Assembly: GCA_002270565.1 (NCBI GenBank)
Contig: NQMI01000060.1
Span: forward strand, 1 to 64,000
Direction: 5' to 3'
Source: Stenocarpella maydis
Taxonomy: Eukaryota > Ascomycota > Sordariomycetes > Diaporthales > Diaporthaceae
DNA length: 64,000 bases
Shown here: positions 24,001 to 36,274 of the stretch, in pieces
Numbering within the stretch: the stretch's first letter is position 1
How the letters are laid out: each line of letters starts with the position of its first letter
Made by a program: the position numbers and the translations under genes
The notes under the pieces: model-generated
Seen by the model: only the letters and a program-made list of their open reading frames with translations
Databases searched by the model: none
Told to the model about the DNA's origin: nothing

Positions 24001-26090
24001 TATGAGGCCCAGGCTGCTATTGAGGACAGCGCCCCACCGCAGAAGCCCGAGGTCCCGGAGCCACCGCCACCGGAGCAGCCGGTAAAGAAGCGAAGGGGTC
24101 CGAAGCCTGGCGCCAAGGCCGCGCGGGAAGCAGCGGCCAGGGCCGCGGCCGAGAAGGAGGCGGCCGAGCGGGCCGAGCAGGAGGCCAGGGCGAATGCCGA
24201 AGCCGTCAGAGACCATGAGCTTTATGGCGTGGAGGAGGAGCAACCCCAGACACGCAAACGCCGCCGCGTGGCTGCCGCAGATTCCCTTGCCTCATCATTC
24301 GACGGGGCGCAGCCTCCCGCCGAAGCCGCGTTTCTGCAGGGAGGCGATGCGTCTTTGCCAGCTCCCAAGAGGCAGCGCGGCCGCAAGTCTGCTGCGGCCA
24401 CACAGGCTGAGATCCCTCCCAACACGTTTTATAGCGCGGGTAGCAGCGTTCCCACCAACGACGATACCGTCACGCCCACCGAGGACTTCCGTCCGTCCAC
24501 GTCGTCATCAGCCAGCTCGATGCATACGGTTGGGAGCAGCTACTCCTTCCGCCACCGCCCAAGGAAGAACTACTCCGAACTTGCTGATCCGATCAAAGAC
24601 ATGCTCGCCGAGCCCCGGCCTAAGAGAGCTCGCAGGTCCAAGAAGGATCAAGAGCCGGAGCCCACCTCGGCACCGTCCAACCTCGCACCCTCTCAGCTCG
24701 ATGGAAGCTCGTACGGGCCACCCAACCATGGATACATGCACCAGCAAACGGCCCCCGTTCTCGCCCCACCCAACAATCCCTTCATCAACGTGACGGGAGG
24801 CGGTCCTGCCCAACTACTTGCACCTGCCCCAGTGCGGCTTGGACCGGCGCCAGCGCCTCCGCCTCACCCGGTTGGTGCCCAGAACCCCTTCTCCGCCCCT
24901 CACACCAACGCCCCTGTCGAACATCCTTCCCATATCGAACCTCCCCAGTCTCCCAGGAAGAAGCAGCCGAGGATCAAGATTATTAACAGGAACCGCCAGA
25001 ACGTGATCCCCCAGCCCAACGGACCCCCACCGCACCACCACTCTTATTCTCACCCCGGACACCAAGCTCCGCTCGCGCCGCTTCAGCCGCCCCCGAGCTT
25101 CCACGGACACACTGGTTACGAACAACACATGTACGGCGGCGCCCCCCTCCAGCCTCACTCGATGCCTGGAGCCGGCCCAGGACAGTTCTCGTTCCCGGTG
25201 AACTCTTCTTCCCACGCCCCCATGTCCATGCCACCTATGATGCCGAATGGTCCCCCATACCCACCGATGAGCAGTCTGCCCGGTGGTCCTGGGTCTCTCC
25301 CGTCGACAAACAGCCGGGGCAATTCTAAGCCTCCGGGATCAGGTCGCGCTACCCCCGCACCCTCTTCCGCCGAGGGAGAAGACTTGAGCGAAAAGGACTA
25401 TGCCAGCATGACAAAGAGTGAGAAGATGAGCGCCAGCATGAAGGGTGAGCTTCCCACAGCGCCTCGTTCTCTCCAATGCCATTGACGGCTAACTGACGAC
25501 CCCTTCAAACAGCCCGGTGGGCCAATGGCTCCATGCGCCAGGCGGTGAACAAGCGCAAAGAGACGCTCGCGCGCAAGAAGCAGAAACAGAGCGACGAGAA
25601 GAACCCGACAAAGACATCCACTCCCACGCCTCAGCCAGAGATGCCGCCATCGCAGTCCCAGACGCCCGTGACCGCGCCGCCACCTAGCCTTCCCAATCCG
25701 GAGGCAGGAGGCACCGCGCAGCAGCAGCAGCAGCAGCGACGGCCGCGGGACATCTTCGACCTGCCGAAGGGGCCCAACCCGCCCGCAGTTGTTGACTACT
25801 CGGTCCGCAACCCATGGGACAATTACATGAGAGGCCGCGAGTACAACGACCCGCCGTCACTGCCCGGTGGCATCCGCGCACCGTCGCAGGCGCCGCCCCT
25901 GCGGCACGACGACCGGCAGGTGCTTGGCCACATGCACGATGGCCCGCACATGCCCCTCCCTGGTAGTATCTGGGAGGCCCACGCTCGCTCATACGCGAAC
26001 GGCGGTGGCGGCAGAGAAGAGATGAACGGCGAGAGGCACGGCGGCGCGGCGGGCGGAGCACCTGCGCCCGGATGGGGTCCGCAGCCTTGA
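21016..26090 (+). CDS. Large AT-hook nuclear protein, function unknown
   Basis: Three exons (21016-22593, 22666-25444, 25513-26090) give 4,935 nt, 1,644 residues. AT-hook-like cores are visible: KGPGRPRG near residue 14-21, RRPGRPPK near 585, with further Arg/Gly-Arg cores KRRGPKPG near 1001 and RQRGRK near 1094. Most of the protein is Ser/Pro/Gln-rich and disordered. A better-ordered block at about 742-914 (from RKQYRFTRIRSPTDF) has helical, charged sequence including WQEEWKKRKL, and an Ala/Glu/Arg coiled stretch follows at 1008-1040. The C-terminus ends with a conserved-looking KSEKMSASMK/ARWANGSM segment formed across the last intron, then a short Gln run. AT-hooks bind the minor groove of AT-rich DNA, so a chromatin or transcription role is inferred. 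I do not recognise a yeast orthologue. Confidence 0.8.
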
Positions 26091-28433
26091 GCGAAGAGGG
26101 ATCCGGCCAAGCGAGATATGGGCGGATCGTGGGCTTGTCGCTCTGTCAGTTGAATCAAACAATTTTTTTATTGTATAATTTTATTTGTAAGAGGGAACGT
26201 ACGGCTGGCTGCATGGATGGAATCGGCGGCTAAAAGGAGAATGAGAGGGAGGAGCCTTTAACTGATTTCTGCTTATCTCCCGCCCATGCACGAGGGCACA
26301 CGCACACGCAGTACTGGCTCAGCATAGCGACGGCAGTATACTGGAACTTGAACTACATTGCATTGCATCATCAGGAGGAAAAACGGTTCCTGAAGGTTTC
26401 GCTCGATATGGACAATGCTATTTATTCCAAAACTGTGTCTTTTTTTTCCCCCCTCTCTCTCGTGGCGTGCTGCATAATCATAATCCTAGTGATGAGCTAC
26501 TGCTTCGGAGAAGTTATGTCCCCTGCTTAAAATGATGGTTACTGAAGGGTTGCGCATCCCCTATCACGCACTCGAGATATATACCCATGGCCGCTGGGCA
26601 AACCCTTGAAGGAAGGAACACGGCTCAAGAGCACCCAACACCTGCCTGTGAAGAACTTGGCGTCAATTCATTGTGATCATCTTAACTGAGCTATCACGAA
26701 ACTGTGTAATGTCGACCGTGAGGAAGGAAACTGTTCTTTTCTCACCTTTCTCTGCTTTTCTGGCATTTCCCCGCCTTCTTATGGACTTTGCCCACAACTT
26801 GAGCATACCACGAAAACAGCTTTCATACGCTGGTCCTTTTAGATGTCAGGCACAGCCTATAATTTTGGCAAAGTGATAATGGTCAGTTGATGCAAGTCGA
26901 GCCAATCAAATAGTTACTTGCAAATGAGCCCACTAAATACGGTGCTTCATTATCGAGTCAGATCGATGCTCCAAGAGCTTTTCCCTAGCCAACGTTATTA
27001 GTGACATTGGAATATAAGCGTTGAGGACATATTGAGACGAAGTCATTTCCCTTAGTGTGCGTCTGTTGCCGGACACCGCACATGGAACCGTCATGAATAG
27101 GCATCTAAAGTAACATAACGTAGGAGCTGGCCAATTTCCGCTGGTTTGTTTTCAAGATTTCATGTCTGGATGTGTGTCTGATCCCATTTGTAATTTGGAA
27201 GACACTTTGCCACAGAAAGCTCTCAGCTTGCTGAGCCGTTGTTCTTGTGTGTGTCAGACGGACGGTGTCTACTTGAGAAACCGGCGACTGCTGTGATGGG
27301 GCCAGTACCGAGGTACTCAGGTAGAATGTTGCTCAGAAGGAGTGGATTGATGTTCCTGATGATTTTCGTGATAGGAACACTCAACTGTGTTGACGGATCA
27401 CCACAGCACTCTGGGCATCCGAGGACTCGAATTGAATCCGGCAGCTTACGCAGACCATGATAAAACGGTCAACAAGACTTCAAGTCTCGGTCGACCCTGA
27501 TGAACTAGAAACAAGGTTATGAGATTGTAAGTTAGCTGCTGCTGCAGGAGCAGCAGTGCTCCCACTGAATTATGAGGTCGTGTTGCTTTTATCATTCGGG
27601 ACTTCAAATGCGTCGTTGTTTTCACTGCCTATAGTTTTGTACACTACCGAGGGGCCACATTAATACTTAACCCAGCAGCCTCGTATTGTACCTCATCAGA
27701 AATGCAAGGGAGGCGGGGCTCAGTGCAGAAATTTGCTATGTGGCCTGCATGGCAGAATTATAGTCGGCAAGGCTGCAGCCTTGTCTTGGCATCACCAGAG
27801 CGCCGTTTGGTAGTACATACGAGGGCCCGAGTGCTATTGGTACCTCTTCTACAGGGAATTTGAAGGTCTCGGGCATGATTTCGACATGGTACATATAACA
27901 CGCGCGAGCGTGCAACCTAGTACAGCATATCGGGATCCTGCATGTACCATGTGTGAGCGGCTGCACAGGTTCAGCTGGGCAGAAGCAAAACACATATTGC
28001 GGCCAGCTACGGACACAACTTCTCACAAGATACCAATGATCACGTACACATCGTGAAGCGTGTTTGGTCATTGACGCCGGAAACTTGTGCTATCGGGGAC
28101 ATTCCGCAGGGACCGTTGTCTCCGGTGCATCCTGCTTCGAGCCCACATTCGCAGCATCGAGCGGACTGAACGGGCGCCAGCTAAGCCGACCTATTTCCCT
28201 TGGTCGGTGAATTTCATGCCATTGGTATGAACCTCCGTTACACGCCAGCCAAAAAAAAAAAAAAATGCAAAGCCTGACTCTTTCTCTTTTTGCCAGTCAC
28301 GCCGTAAAAGCCCGTTCATTGCCGAGCCTGGTACGGTCTCGGGTTCCTACTGGATCGTTCCTTTTTGTATGACCCGTTTCCTTCGTCGCTGATCCTCACA
28401 CCGAAATCTTCCCGCCGCCACCAATAGCCCAGT
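26091..28433. other. Gene-free interval, 2.3 kb
   Basis: 3' flanks of two convergent genes and AT-rich spacer. It includes a small CTGCTGCT/AGCAGCAG hairpin near 27536-27556 and a roughly 17-nt A run ending at 28265. A minus frame at 27736-28071 is not recognisable. Confidence 0.45.
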
Positions 28434-29575
28434 TTACATCACAACACCGGAGTTGGAGGCGATACGCTGTGGGGCGTTTGTCAGTATGGAGCCAAATCAG
28501 TGTCTACCCGCGGGAACTACTCACGGGCCAGAGCTCAGCAGCCTCCTTTCCGACGGGGCCAGTGATGGCAGATCCCTTCATCTCACCCTTGGGGTTGACG
28601 ATCTGGCACGGATATTGTCAGTGTTTGTATCATTGTCGCAGTGGCACCCTCCAGCTCGACTTCGGGTGTGGGGCGAATCGTCCGGGGATGTACTTACGAC
28701 ACCGGCGTTGTCCTCAAAGTACAGGAAGACACCGTCAGTGCGCTTCCAGGGCTTGGACTGGCGGACGATAACGGCGGGGTGGACCTTCTTCCGGAGCTCG
28801 GGCTTTCCCTTCTTGACGGTGGCCATGCTGCGTAGCGCGCACTGTCAGCTAAATGCACAATACTTTCTCTGAGACTCCTGAATTCGAGCACGTGTCTGGG
28901 ATGGTCCGGTGCGATTGTAGCTGTCGAGCGCCTCGGCGAGTTTATGGAATTCACGGGTACATGATAGGGTTGGAATATACGTACACCATGTCGCCGACAC
29001 CACCGGCGGGCAGCCTGTTCAGGCGGGCGCCGATACCCTTGACGGAGATGATGTAGAGGTTTCGTGCACCGGAGTTGTCTGCACAGTTCATGATGGCACC
29101 GCTGCAGTCCTGTCAGTTCCCCATCTTGATCTACAGGTCTCGTCCCTGCGAATCATGGTGGTCTCGTCGGATGTCGAGCCGGTGTCGTCGGGGCCGGGTT
29201 AACATACACTGGGAGACCCAGGGTCATCTTGAGCTTGCCACCAGGGGCACCACGACTGCGGGAAGGCCTCGGTCAGTAACCCTGTCCTCAAAATGCCCGT
29301 TTCCAACTGTCCAATTGTACGACTGTCCATTGTGTCCCATCTCTTTCGGTCGTCCATCCAAGCTGTTTGCGATTTCGGCCTGGCAGCATCGAGTCTGAAT
29401 CCGAGAGTATATCCGCCTCAGGGCTGGTGGAATTTTTCCGTTGTTTCTCGGTTGTTTGTCGTGTGCGGGCTTTGCTCGATTGACCGCAGTTCGCTCGGCT
29501 CGCAACAGCTTGGATTGGCGCCCACGGTCGATCCTTGCCAGCAGAATAGGTTCGAACTCACGAGATCTTGGCCAT
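28434..29575 (-). CDS. RPL23: 60S ribosomal protein L23 (uL14), six exons
   Basis: Minus exons 29575-29562, 29255-29208, 29101-28985, 28827-28698, 28602-28525 and 28466-28434 total 420 nt, 139 residues, the usual uL14 length. The first exon has only 14 nt (MAKI plus two bases of a Ser codon). Family sequence is unmistakable: [68 protein letters not shown], and the terminus [10 protein letters not shown]. uL14 sits at the subunit interface of the 60S subunit, contacting eL24 and the bridge to 18S rRNA. Five introns in 140 codons, with the first close to the ATG, is typical of fungal ribosomal protein genes. Confidence 0.97.
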
Positions 29576-30386
29576 TTCGAGTTATTGGCGGGGGAGTATC
29601 GACTTGTCAGTGGGCAAGAATGGCCGAGGTTCGGTACGATGTCGCAATGTCGTTGTCGAAGGGGTGTGGGGGTGGGCGGCCGGACGCTCGAGAAAGTCGC
29701 AATGCAGCAGAAATTTGCCTGTGGATAATTTCGTAGGGTTGGCGGAAATTGTTAGTGCAATCAGCACGTGCAGATAAGCGTGCGCCCGTCAAATGTGCGG
29801 AGGACCTCGGCCGAAGGTACGTACGGTGGAATGATGCCAGGGCAGGTCAACTAACTGGTCGCGGACCCGCATCTTCCCCCCGAGCCTGCAACCTGCGTAA
29901 GCTGGTAAACAGGGCCAGTGAATACAAAATTGCATCCTTATCTTGGTCAAGCTTCTGCATTTCTTGGGCCTTCACAATGACTCCGCATGATGCGCTCGCT
30001 AATGGGAGCTTTATGACCTCCCATTGAACTGTCTGTCGTGCATTAGACGTGCCATCCCACACACACACTTAGACCTTGGGTGGGGGGCTCCTTCCGTGTG
30101 GATACGATGATGTTGACGAGATGCCGCTTCCTTGACCAATCTTGGAGTATTCCAGGAAGCTGCATGTCTGCGTCATGAAGTTGCTTATCTAGTTGGTTGA
30201 TCATACTGGACGACCGTCTGGCCAGCAACTAATTCAGAAAAGATTCATCATGCTCATCACACTACCTCGCCAGACAATCTCGACTCTGCTCTCACTTTTG
30301 GTGCCGCTCCTTGCTATTGCTTCTGCCTCTGACTGCTTTCTCCAAGAACATCGTGGCTTTCAGGCACCGGCCGTCCGCTGAGCAAC
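29576..30386. other. Intergenic, ribosomal gene promoter side
   Basis: Upstream region of RPL23 (-) and of the gene beginning near 30.4 kb (+). A short plus frame from 30250 begins with a hydrophobic signal-like peptide (LLSLLVPLLAIASAS) but stops after 44 codons. Confidence 0.4.
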
Positions 30387-32842
30387 ATGGTGTTGCTAAA
30401 ATTGATGCTCGTCATGGCACCCTTCAGCACCCTTCCTCTCTCAGTGATCATGGCGGGCTTGTTCGTCGCCTAGCTCGCTGACGCGCAAACCGTCTACGTC
30501 ACCCAGACTGTCTTCACAGCATGCGAATGCTCCGCGCCTTCATCCGGATCCCTCGTGGTGTCGCCAGATATCCCGGTAGGCAAGCATCAGACAGACCACT
30601 CTGTGAACTCGTAGCTGAGAAAGCAAAGGCACTTTCGTTTCCGGCTGGAACTCCGGCTACGCCTTCTAGCCCAGCCGTCGTTTCCATCCCCGGGGCCTCG
30701 ACACCGGTCACAGTTGAGCCCTCACTCTGGACTTCGACCCTTACCGGCACCTTCCCGCCTCTGGGCGTGCTCTCATCTGCAGCTTCGGATCCGGTCTCGC
30801 TGTCCATCATATCGTCTCCATGGCCGGAGTCTCTGTCCAGTCTTGCGACCAATCCCCTCGGGGTCACGTCGGCGGTGCCCACGGTTGTGTCTGCTGTTTC
30901 TCTGTCCGGGGGTCTCGGACCATTGCTGTCTTCAAGCGTCACGGGAATTCTGACCAGCAGCCCTCTTGCTACCTCTATGCCCCTCGACACAGATGATATT
31001 ATCGAGGTCATCTCATCAACTATCGCACCGACGGCTGCTTCCTCGGACTTGACGACTTCTGGCATCCCGGAAGCATTGCCTTCCAACTTCAGTCTGGACA
31101 GCTCCGAAATGGCTCTTGGTTCGTCCGCCGCCCTGATCAGTTTTGGCACATCTTTCCCCTCTGTCATGTCAACGTTGGTTCCCCCTGGCGCCTCTTTGGG
31201 TACCTCATCGCAAGTCCTCACCACCTACTCGGCCATTGCGTTGAGCAATCTCACCCTTAACGGTGTCACTATCCTCGTTCCTCGGTCGCCAACATCATGC
31301 TACACACTCCCAACACCACCGGCTTCCATGGATCTGGTCGCCGTAGCAGTCACCCCGGAAGACACAGTTGACCTGACCAATCCGATGTTCATTTCATTTG
31401 GAGAAAATGCCACGAATCCTCAGTATATTGGAGCCTTCGCCAGCGGGGAGTCATACATTCTAGATCTGTCCCCAGACAATCCCATTAGCGGTCAGCTGGG
31501 ATTGCAAATGCCAGGTGACACGGCCCTGGTATTTGAGGGGTCAGGGATGTCACTATACAAGGAGGATTGCAGCTTGCTCTCGGAAGTTCTGATCGACAAC
31601 TTTTACAGCCAAGCCGCTGCCTTCAGTAGTGGCACTACGAAACGCACGAGGGAAATGACGCTCGAGACCAGGCAAGGCGTGCTCAACACGAGCACCTTCA
31701 CAGTCGATGTGGCTGTGGACAGTTACTTGAACACGCCCGACTTCAGTCCAAGTCTCATTTTTGGCAACTCGAACTGCACAGCGGTATCCAGTATCGCGGG
31801 AAAGAACACGGACAATATCACATGGTCTTGTTTGTACCCTCCGCCCGAAGGCGGTGCAGCCACCTGTGCAGCCAGGCTCGGCACGTGGCTCAGCGACATA
31901 AACTCCCCATCATCCGCACCTCAGAACACTACTGAAGTCCTGGCAACCCTTGGCCCATTTCTAGCTTTGGCTGGAGATTCCCTCATAGGACTGTTTCCAG
32001 GTGCAGATCCGGCGCTTAGCCTTGGCTTCTCATTCATGAGGCAGGTGGAAGACGCACTCAAGGAAGCCGTCGGGAACGTCGGATCAGCGGCCTGTGACGT
32101 GATGCACGCCTTCGATTCTGATGATCTGGTTATCGAGGACAGTGGGCCGCTAGGGACCAAGACTCTAGGCTCATTCCTCACCGAGCCACCCCCTTCTTTG
32201 GCCATCAATCTTGCTGCATCTGCAACGGCGTCCATCGTCCAACTGCCCCGTCGTAAGGGTAACCCGACCGATAACTTCCTCCTACAAATCGCGACGGTGT
32301 TCGAATCCATTTTTGCGCCGTTCAATTCATGGCTTCATGGTCTGGGAGGGGTCTTTGGGATGGAGGAGACAGGCATGGTGCATCTTGCTATGCCAACAAC
32401 CGATGAGACTCTAACCACCACGACGACTGCAGCATTCCCCCAAATTGCGGCTCATGATGGCATTCCAACACTTACGGTTACACACGTCCTCGGCGAAGGA
32501 TGGTTCTCCCCAAGCACCTACGTCGTCGGTCCTAGCACACCTACAGGCGTCGACTTTCCGGCACTCGCCATGCATCGGCTTGCCAGTGATAGCAGCTCCA
32601 TTCTCTCGTCTTCTCCCCATTCCAGTTCATCATCGGCAAATATTATAGACGACGTCGTGGCTGACCTGGCAGCCATGTATGGCGATCCAGGTGCACGGCC
32701 GGAATGGCATGCGGACTGGCCAAACCACGTGCATGAGCAAGGCCAGGCGACAACCACCACCGGAGCCGCGATGGGACATGAAGGAAACATCGTTTTGGTG
32801 ACAACCACCATCACCGAGTGGATGAGGGCTAACGTCGGCTGA
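30387..32842 (+). CDS. Ser/Thr-rich secreted-like protein with amber codon in the leader
   Basis: The body is a long open frame ending at 32842. The natural 5' end seems to be ATG 30387, giving MVLLKLMLVMAPF...VIMAGLFVA, then a TAG at 30471-30473, then LADAQTVYVTQTVFTACEC, the start of a typical fungal cell-wall/secreted protein. An intron 30576-30628 would then join phase 0 into ALSFPAGTP of the main frame. Read from the internal ATG at 30521 the protein has 773 residues and lacks a signal peptide. After a Ser/Thr/Pro-rich region (about 200 residues) comes a Cys-containing domain with several N-glycosylation sequons and a His-rich end. I recognise no domain. Either the leader carries a nonsense mutation or the 5' structure is more complex. 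Confidence 0.5.
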
Positions 32843-33169
32843 TACAATCATCGGAATTTCATAGCTGGGCGGGTGCGAGCTTCAAACATTGTGACAGACA
32901 AATTGCTGGCAATTTTGGTGTGCGTTTCAAACTGCGTCGCGTCCCACGGGTACGGCTTATGTTCGGCACAGTTGCATGATACCTCCTTTGTAGTTGGGGG
33001 CGATGGTTGTGATTAAAATTATTGCAATTCTGGAACAATCCTACATCTCGTCCTTAGTCACGAATGTCTACTCTCCTTCAGCTCCCAGTGATTCAAGATG
33101 CCACACAGGGTTCCCGTCGTTGCCGTTTTCTCCTCGATACATGCCACACAAGCCTGAACTCGCCGTGAT
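32843..33169. other. Convergent spacer
   Basis: 3' flank of the preceding gene. Nothing further is seen. Confidence 0.35.
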
Positions 33170-33577
33170 TTATTTCGCACTCATCACCACCTCGCCCAAG
33201 AATATCACCGCGATACATACAAAGGCGCATGGAACGACGTATCCAAGCCATATGCATACAATGTCAAAGGCCCTCCAAGTGACTCTCCAGCTACAACTAT
33301 AGAAGCTCTGACCGGTGGCGCACAGGCGATTTACATCCACGTACCCAACCAAGACGATGATGTCCCCAACACAAAAGAGGCCCCGAATCAAGGCGTCCAT
33401 GAGCCAGATCATGACGCAGAACTCGCGGAAGGTTATTCGTTTCGGGTGCTGGATGAGTTCCGAGACGCGGTACAGTCTGCCGTTGAAGTAGGCGTTCCGC
33501 CTGTGGGCTGCGTGGATGCGGCCATTCTGGATTGTGGGGCTGTTGTACGAAGTTTTTGGATGCCCGGAGTTTTGTAG
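33170..33577 (-). CDS. Hypothetical membrane-protein frame without a start codon
   Basis: A minus-strand frame stays open for 135 codons from a TAA just upstream of 33577 to a TAA at 33170, with no ATG in its first half. It reads NGRIHAAHRRNAYFNGRLYR, then FREFCVMIWLMDALIRGLFC, then two strongly hydrophobic segments ending VVPCAFVCIAVIFLGEVV. Codons in the first half strongly prefer C at the third position, as in the real genes here, which supports this strand over the opposite open frame. It is best explained as the last exon of a small multi-pass membrane protein, with an acceptor such as the AG just upstream of 33530, or as a truncated relic. No upstream exon with an ATG could be fixed. 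An internal intron starting at GTAAAT (after VGYVD) is also possible. Confidence 0.4.
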   Translation of the reverse strand, partial: LQNSGHPKTSYNSPTIQNGRIHAAHRRNAYFNGRLYRVSELIQHPKRITFREFCVMIWLMDALIRGLFCVGDIIVLVGYVDVNRLCATGQSFYSCSWRVTWRAFDIVCIWLGYVVPCAFVCIAVIFLGEVVMSAK

Positions 33578-35902
33578 TTATTTGAGTTCGAGATCCTCGT
33601 CCTAGGTCTGGACTGAAGCTTCATGGGAAGTCATATAACATTGACACAAGTCGGCAATTGCTCACGCGACAATGATCAGTGAGTGGGTTGTTTGTCCGGG
33701 CTGTGCGCGCCTGTGAATCCTTAAAATCGAGCAAGATAGCGTGGTTCTCAGAATATGTTGACTAAATATTCAAGTGTTACCCTCGACGATATTAGCAGGA
33801 ATCCTTGCCGTTTGTTGCCTGGGGGCCAAATGTAAGACGTTCGTAAGCGCGCTCGCGTCGCTGCCTATACTATTCCGAAAATGGCTTCCTCCGCAAACCA
33901 GAGAGCAGGAAAAATGGCCTTTTTCTAGGAATCATCTTCGGTTGCTGGAGTAGAGTATGCTGCCTGTTGGCTTGGGCAGAAATCGGGGTTGATCCTGCGC
34001 TTTTGTTCTGGTCTTGCTAGTTAAGCCTTTACGACTTGCTGTTCTGCTGGAACAAGTTTTGGTTCACGCTGACCGAAGTCTTACAAAGGCATGCTGCCAG
34101 AACTTGAAGTGCGGCGCCTGTACCCACCGTTCATAATTGCCTTGTGCATAGTCATATCCGTCGGGAGTCAAATCCTCCAGGCTTTGGAGTTGATTGAAAA
34201 ACCCCCTACCACTCGAGCTCTATGGAAGCCAAAAAGCATGAGACTTTTGCTCGATCTCCTTGTGAATGCGAAAATGTTGGTCTATGGTCCCTTTCTTGAA
34301 ATTTTCTTTGGTGAAGAAGCCTCTCTGCTGAAATAGAACCGGATAATGTTATATTGAGGCTGGGCAAATAGGCACCCAAAAGAGCAATGCAGACCTCAAA
34401 ACCTGGCGAGCCATGACTATACATATTTCACTGGACTCTTAAGCTTACATTTTAGCGAATATTTATTAGAATACTGGCTAATTGAGTTGGTTACACCCTC
34501 CCTAATAGGATCCCGCTCGGCCAATGTTCGCATAGTACTGGCTACAACCACGACTCCTCCAATCCTCCAAGCACGAAGGTGCCCGCGTTATTAGATTTCT
34601 GGGTGCTGGTCATCCGAAAACAAAATATTTCAAGCATGGGTCATGGGATTGCGAGGAAGTCATGAATAAAATTTGGCACTGATTTCCATGCGTAGAAGAA
34701 CAGTCGGTTGATGCAGTGCCCTTCCGAGGCAGTGCCCCACGCCGTGGAAATGGGCTCGCATTAAAATATCGTCACTAACTGTATGGTGATTCCCCAACCT
34801 GCGGTCATATCACTAAGGATATAAACCACTTTCCGCATTGCAGTCGTTGGGAAGGTACCTCATTACAGCGCGAGCACGGTCAACTTGTCCCAGTGGGACG
34901 AGGTAGTGTACAATATGCAGGAAGCGAATAAGCACCGTCCAAGCAGAAGGTGGGCGCTTTTTAATCTCATCTCTCTCCGCGTCAAATGAGGAACCACTTA
35001 GCTTATCTAGGTAAGCATTATCTCGTTGCCTGCGGCGTTATTTTCCATGACGTTCTCAACATTCTTGCCCACGCCGCTGAAAAAAAAGTCCAGAGGACAA
35101 TTACTGTGGGTGAAGTCTCTCTCAGTCAGCAAGTGCTGCGAGGACAGTTTCCTACAGCGACATCGGAGATGAAGAGACAGCGGGGTTGATGGCTGATCTG
35201 AAGCCGGTGTCAACTGCAGCCTTGACAGAGCCGATGGACGAGTACGCTGGCAAGGACGTAACCGTACCTTAATTTTACATAACTCGCAGCGAGAATCGAG
35301 CGATTACCCACTACTTCCAGTGTTTATGTGCAGTCATATTCTAGGCATGACGGGCAAGGTTTTCGACTCTGGGAATAGTCGATAGCTGGGCATTCCGGAC
35401 ATTGTCGTTGAGCTTGCTAATGAATGCGCGCATGCTAAAGACGATTTCAGGCTGTCTCCAGGAATATGGCTGTTCGGGTGACGGATATGGTCGTGGAACT
35501 GGGCCGAGAGGAAGGGTTGAAAGTGTTCTGAAGCGCTCATCATCATTCAGATACTTATTTGGGAGACAGATTGAAGATGGATTTTGTTTTTCAAGATGCG
35601 CTGAGTAACAAGCGGGCTTGAAATCTTGCGGTACGAAAAATTCCGTGACAAATTCGTGCAAGCAGTGTCTACAGGTATCAGACGGCAATACAAGGCTAAG
35701 ACTCTCACATATACGCACACAAGTTTAAGAACAAATGTGGTAGGGAAAAGAGAACTTTCACGGGGCGGTAATGGTCTCAATTTCATTCGATCTGCTCTTG
35801 AGTCAAATTGCCCTGAAATCTTCGCAAGGTTCTGGTGACTCTCTACTAAGAGCTACTTGTATCCGTTTGCATCGTGGCGAAAGCCCCTACACCCTCATCC
35901 TC
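33578..35902. other. AT-rich gene-free interval
   Basis: No supportable gene. A plus frame 34091-34336 (82 codons, hydrophobic N-terminus) and a minus frame 35341-35718 ending EIVFSMRAFISKLNDNVRNA have mildly coding-like composition but no recognised family. Confidence 0.4.
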
Positions 35903-36274
35903 CTATTTAGAGACTCCGTATATGCCGTCTTCATCCGCCTCGGCTTCCGGTCCAGGAACTGTGGCGAGAGCGATGAGCTGAAGAGGATCGATTCCAATCT
36001 GGGCTCGAAGCTGGTTGATGGCGTTGGGGGCCTTGGCGTCCAGAGTTCTGGCGGGAACCTCCATCTCCTCCTTGCCGTCGCCGAGGTTGCTAGGGTCAAG
36101 AACGGGAACCTTGAAGTCGACGACAGGTGCATTGTCCTTGTAAACCTTGACGAGCTTGAAGAGCTTGGCGGGGAATTGAGGTGTTGGGCAACGGTATTTC
36201 AAGCTATTTTCATTCCTTCCCTGCTTACGAGGCCAGTCTTGCTCAAAAGATACCTCGCTCCCACATCCAGGCCA
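35903..36274 (-). other. Coding-like segment, possible alternative 3' exon of the ankyrin gene
   Basis: A minus-strand frame open from 36274 to a stop at 35903 reads FEQDWPRKQGRNE, then KYRCPTPQFPAKLFKLVKVY, PVLDPSNLGDGKEEMEVPA, AINQLRAQIGIDPLQLIAL and an acidic end. The composition is clearly protein-like and C3-rich. It starts out of frame with the last ankyrin exon and continues past that exon's stop. No ATG begins it. It could be an alternatively spliced C-terminus of the ankyrin protein, a separate gene missing its first exon, or a remnant. Confidence 0.4.

Noticed and set aside
27736..28071. 111-codon minus frame with a protein-like second half (EIMPETFKFPVEEVPIALGP)
   Set aside because: No recognisable family, no intron or promoter support; might be a relic but not enough to annotate.
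30521..30620. Internal ATG 30521 as the natural start of the Ser/Thr-rich protein
   Set aside because: It gives an Arg-rich, non-secretory N-terminus and ignores the well-formed leader and in-phase intron just upstream.
33152..33576. Plus-strand open frame opposite the membrane-protein frame (strings such as YKGAWNDVSKPYAYNVKG)
   Set aside because: It also lacks an ATG, and its codon third positions are mixed, whereas the minus frame is C-rich at that position. Kept as an alternative only in the related finding.
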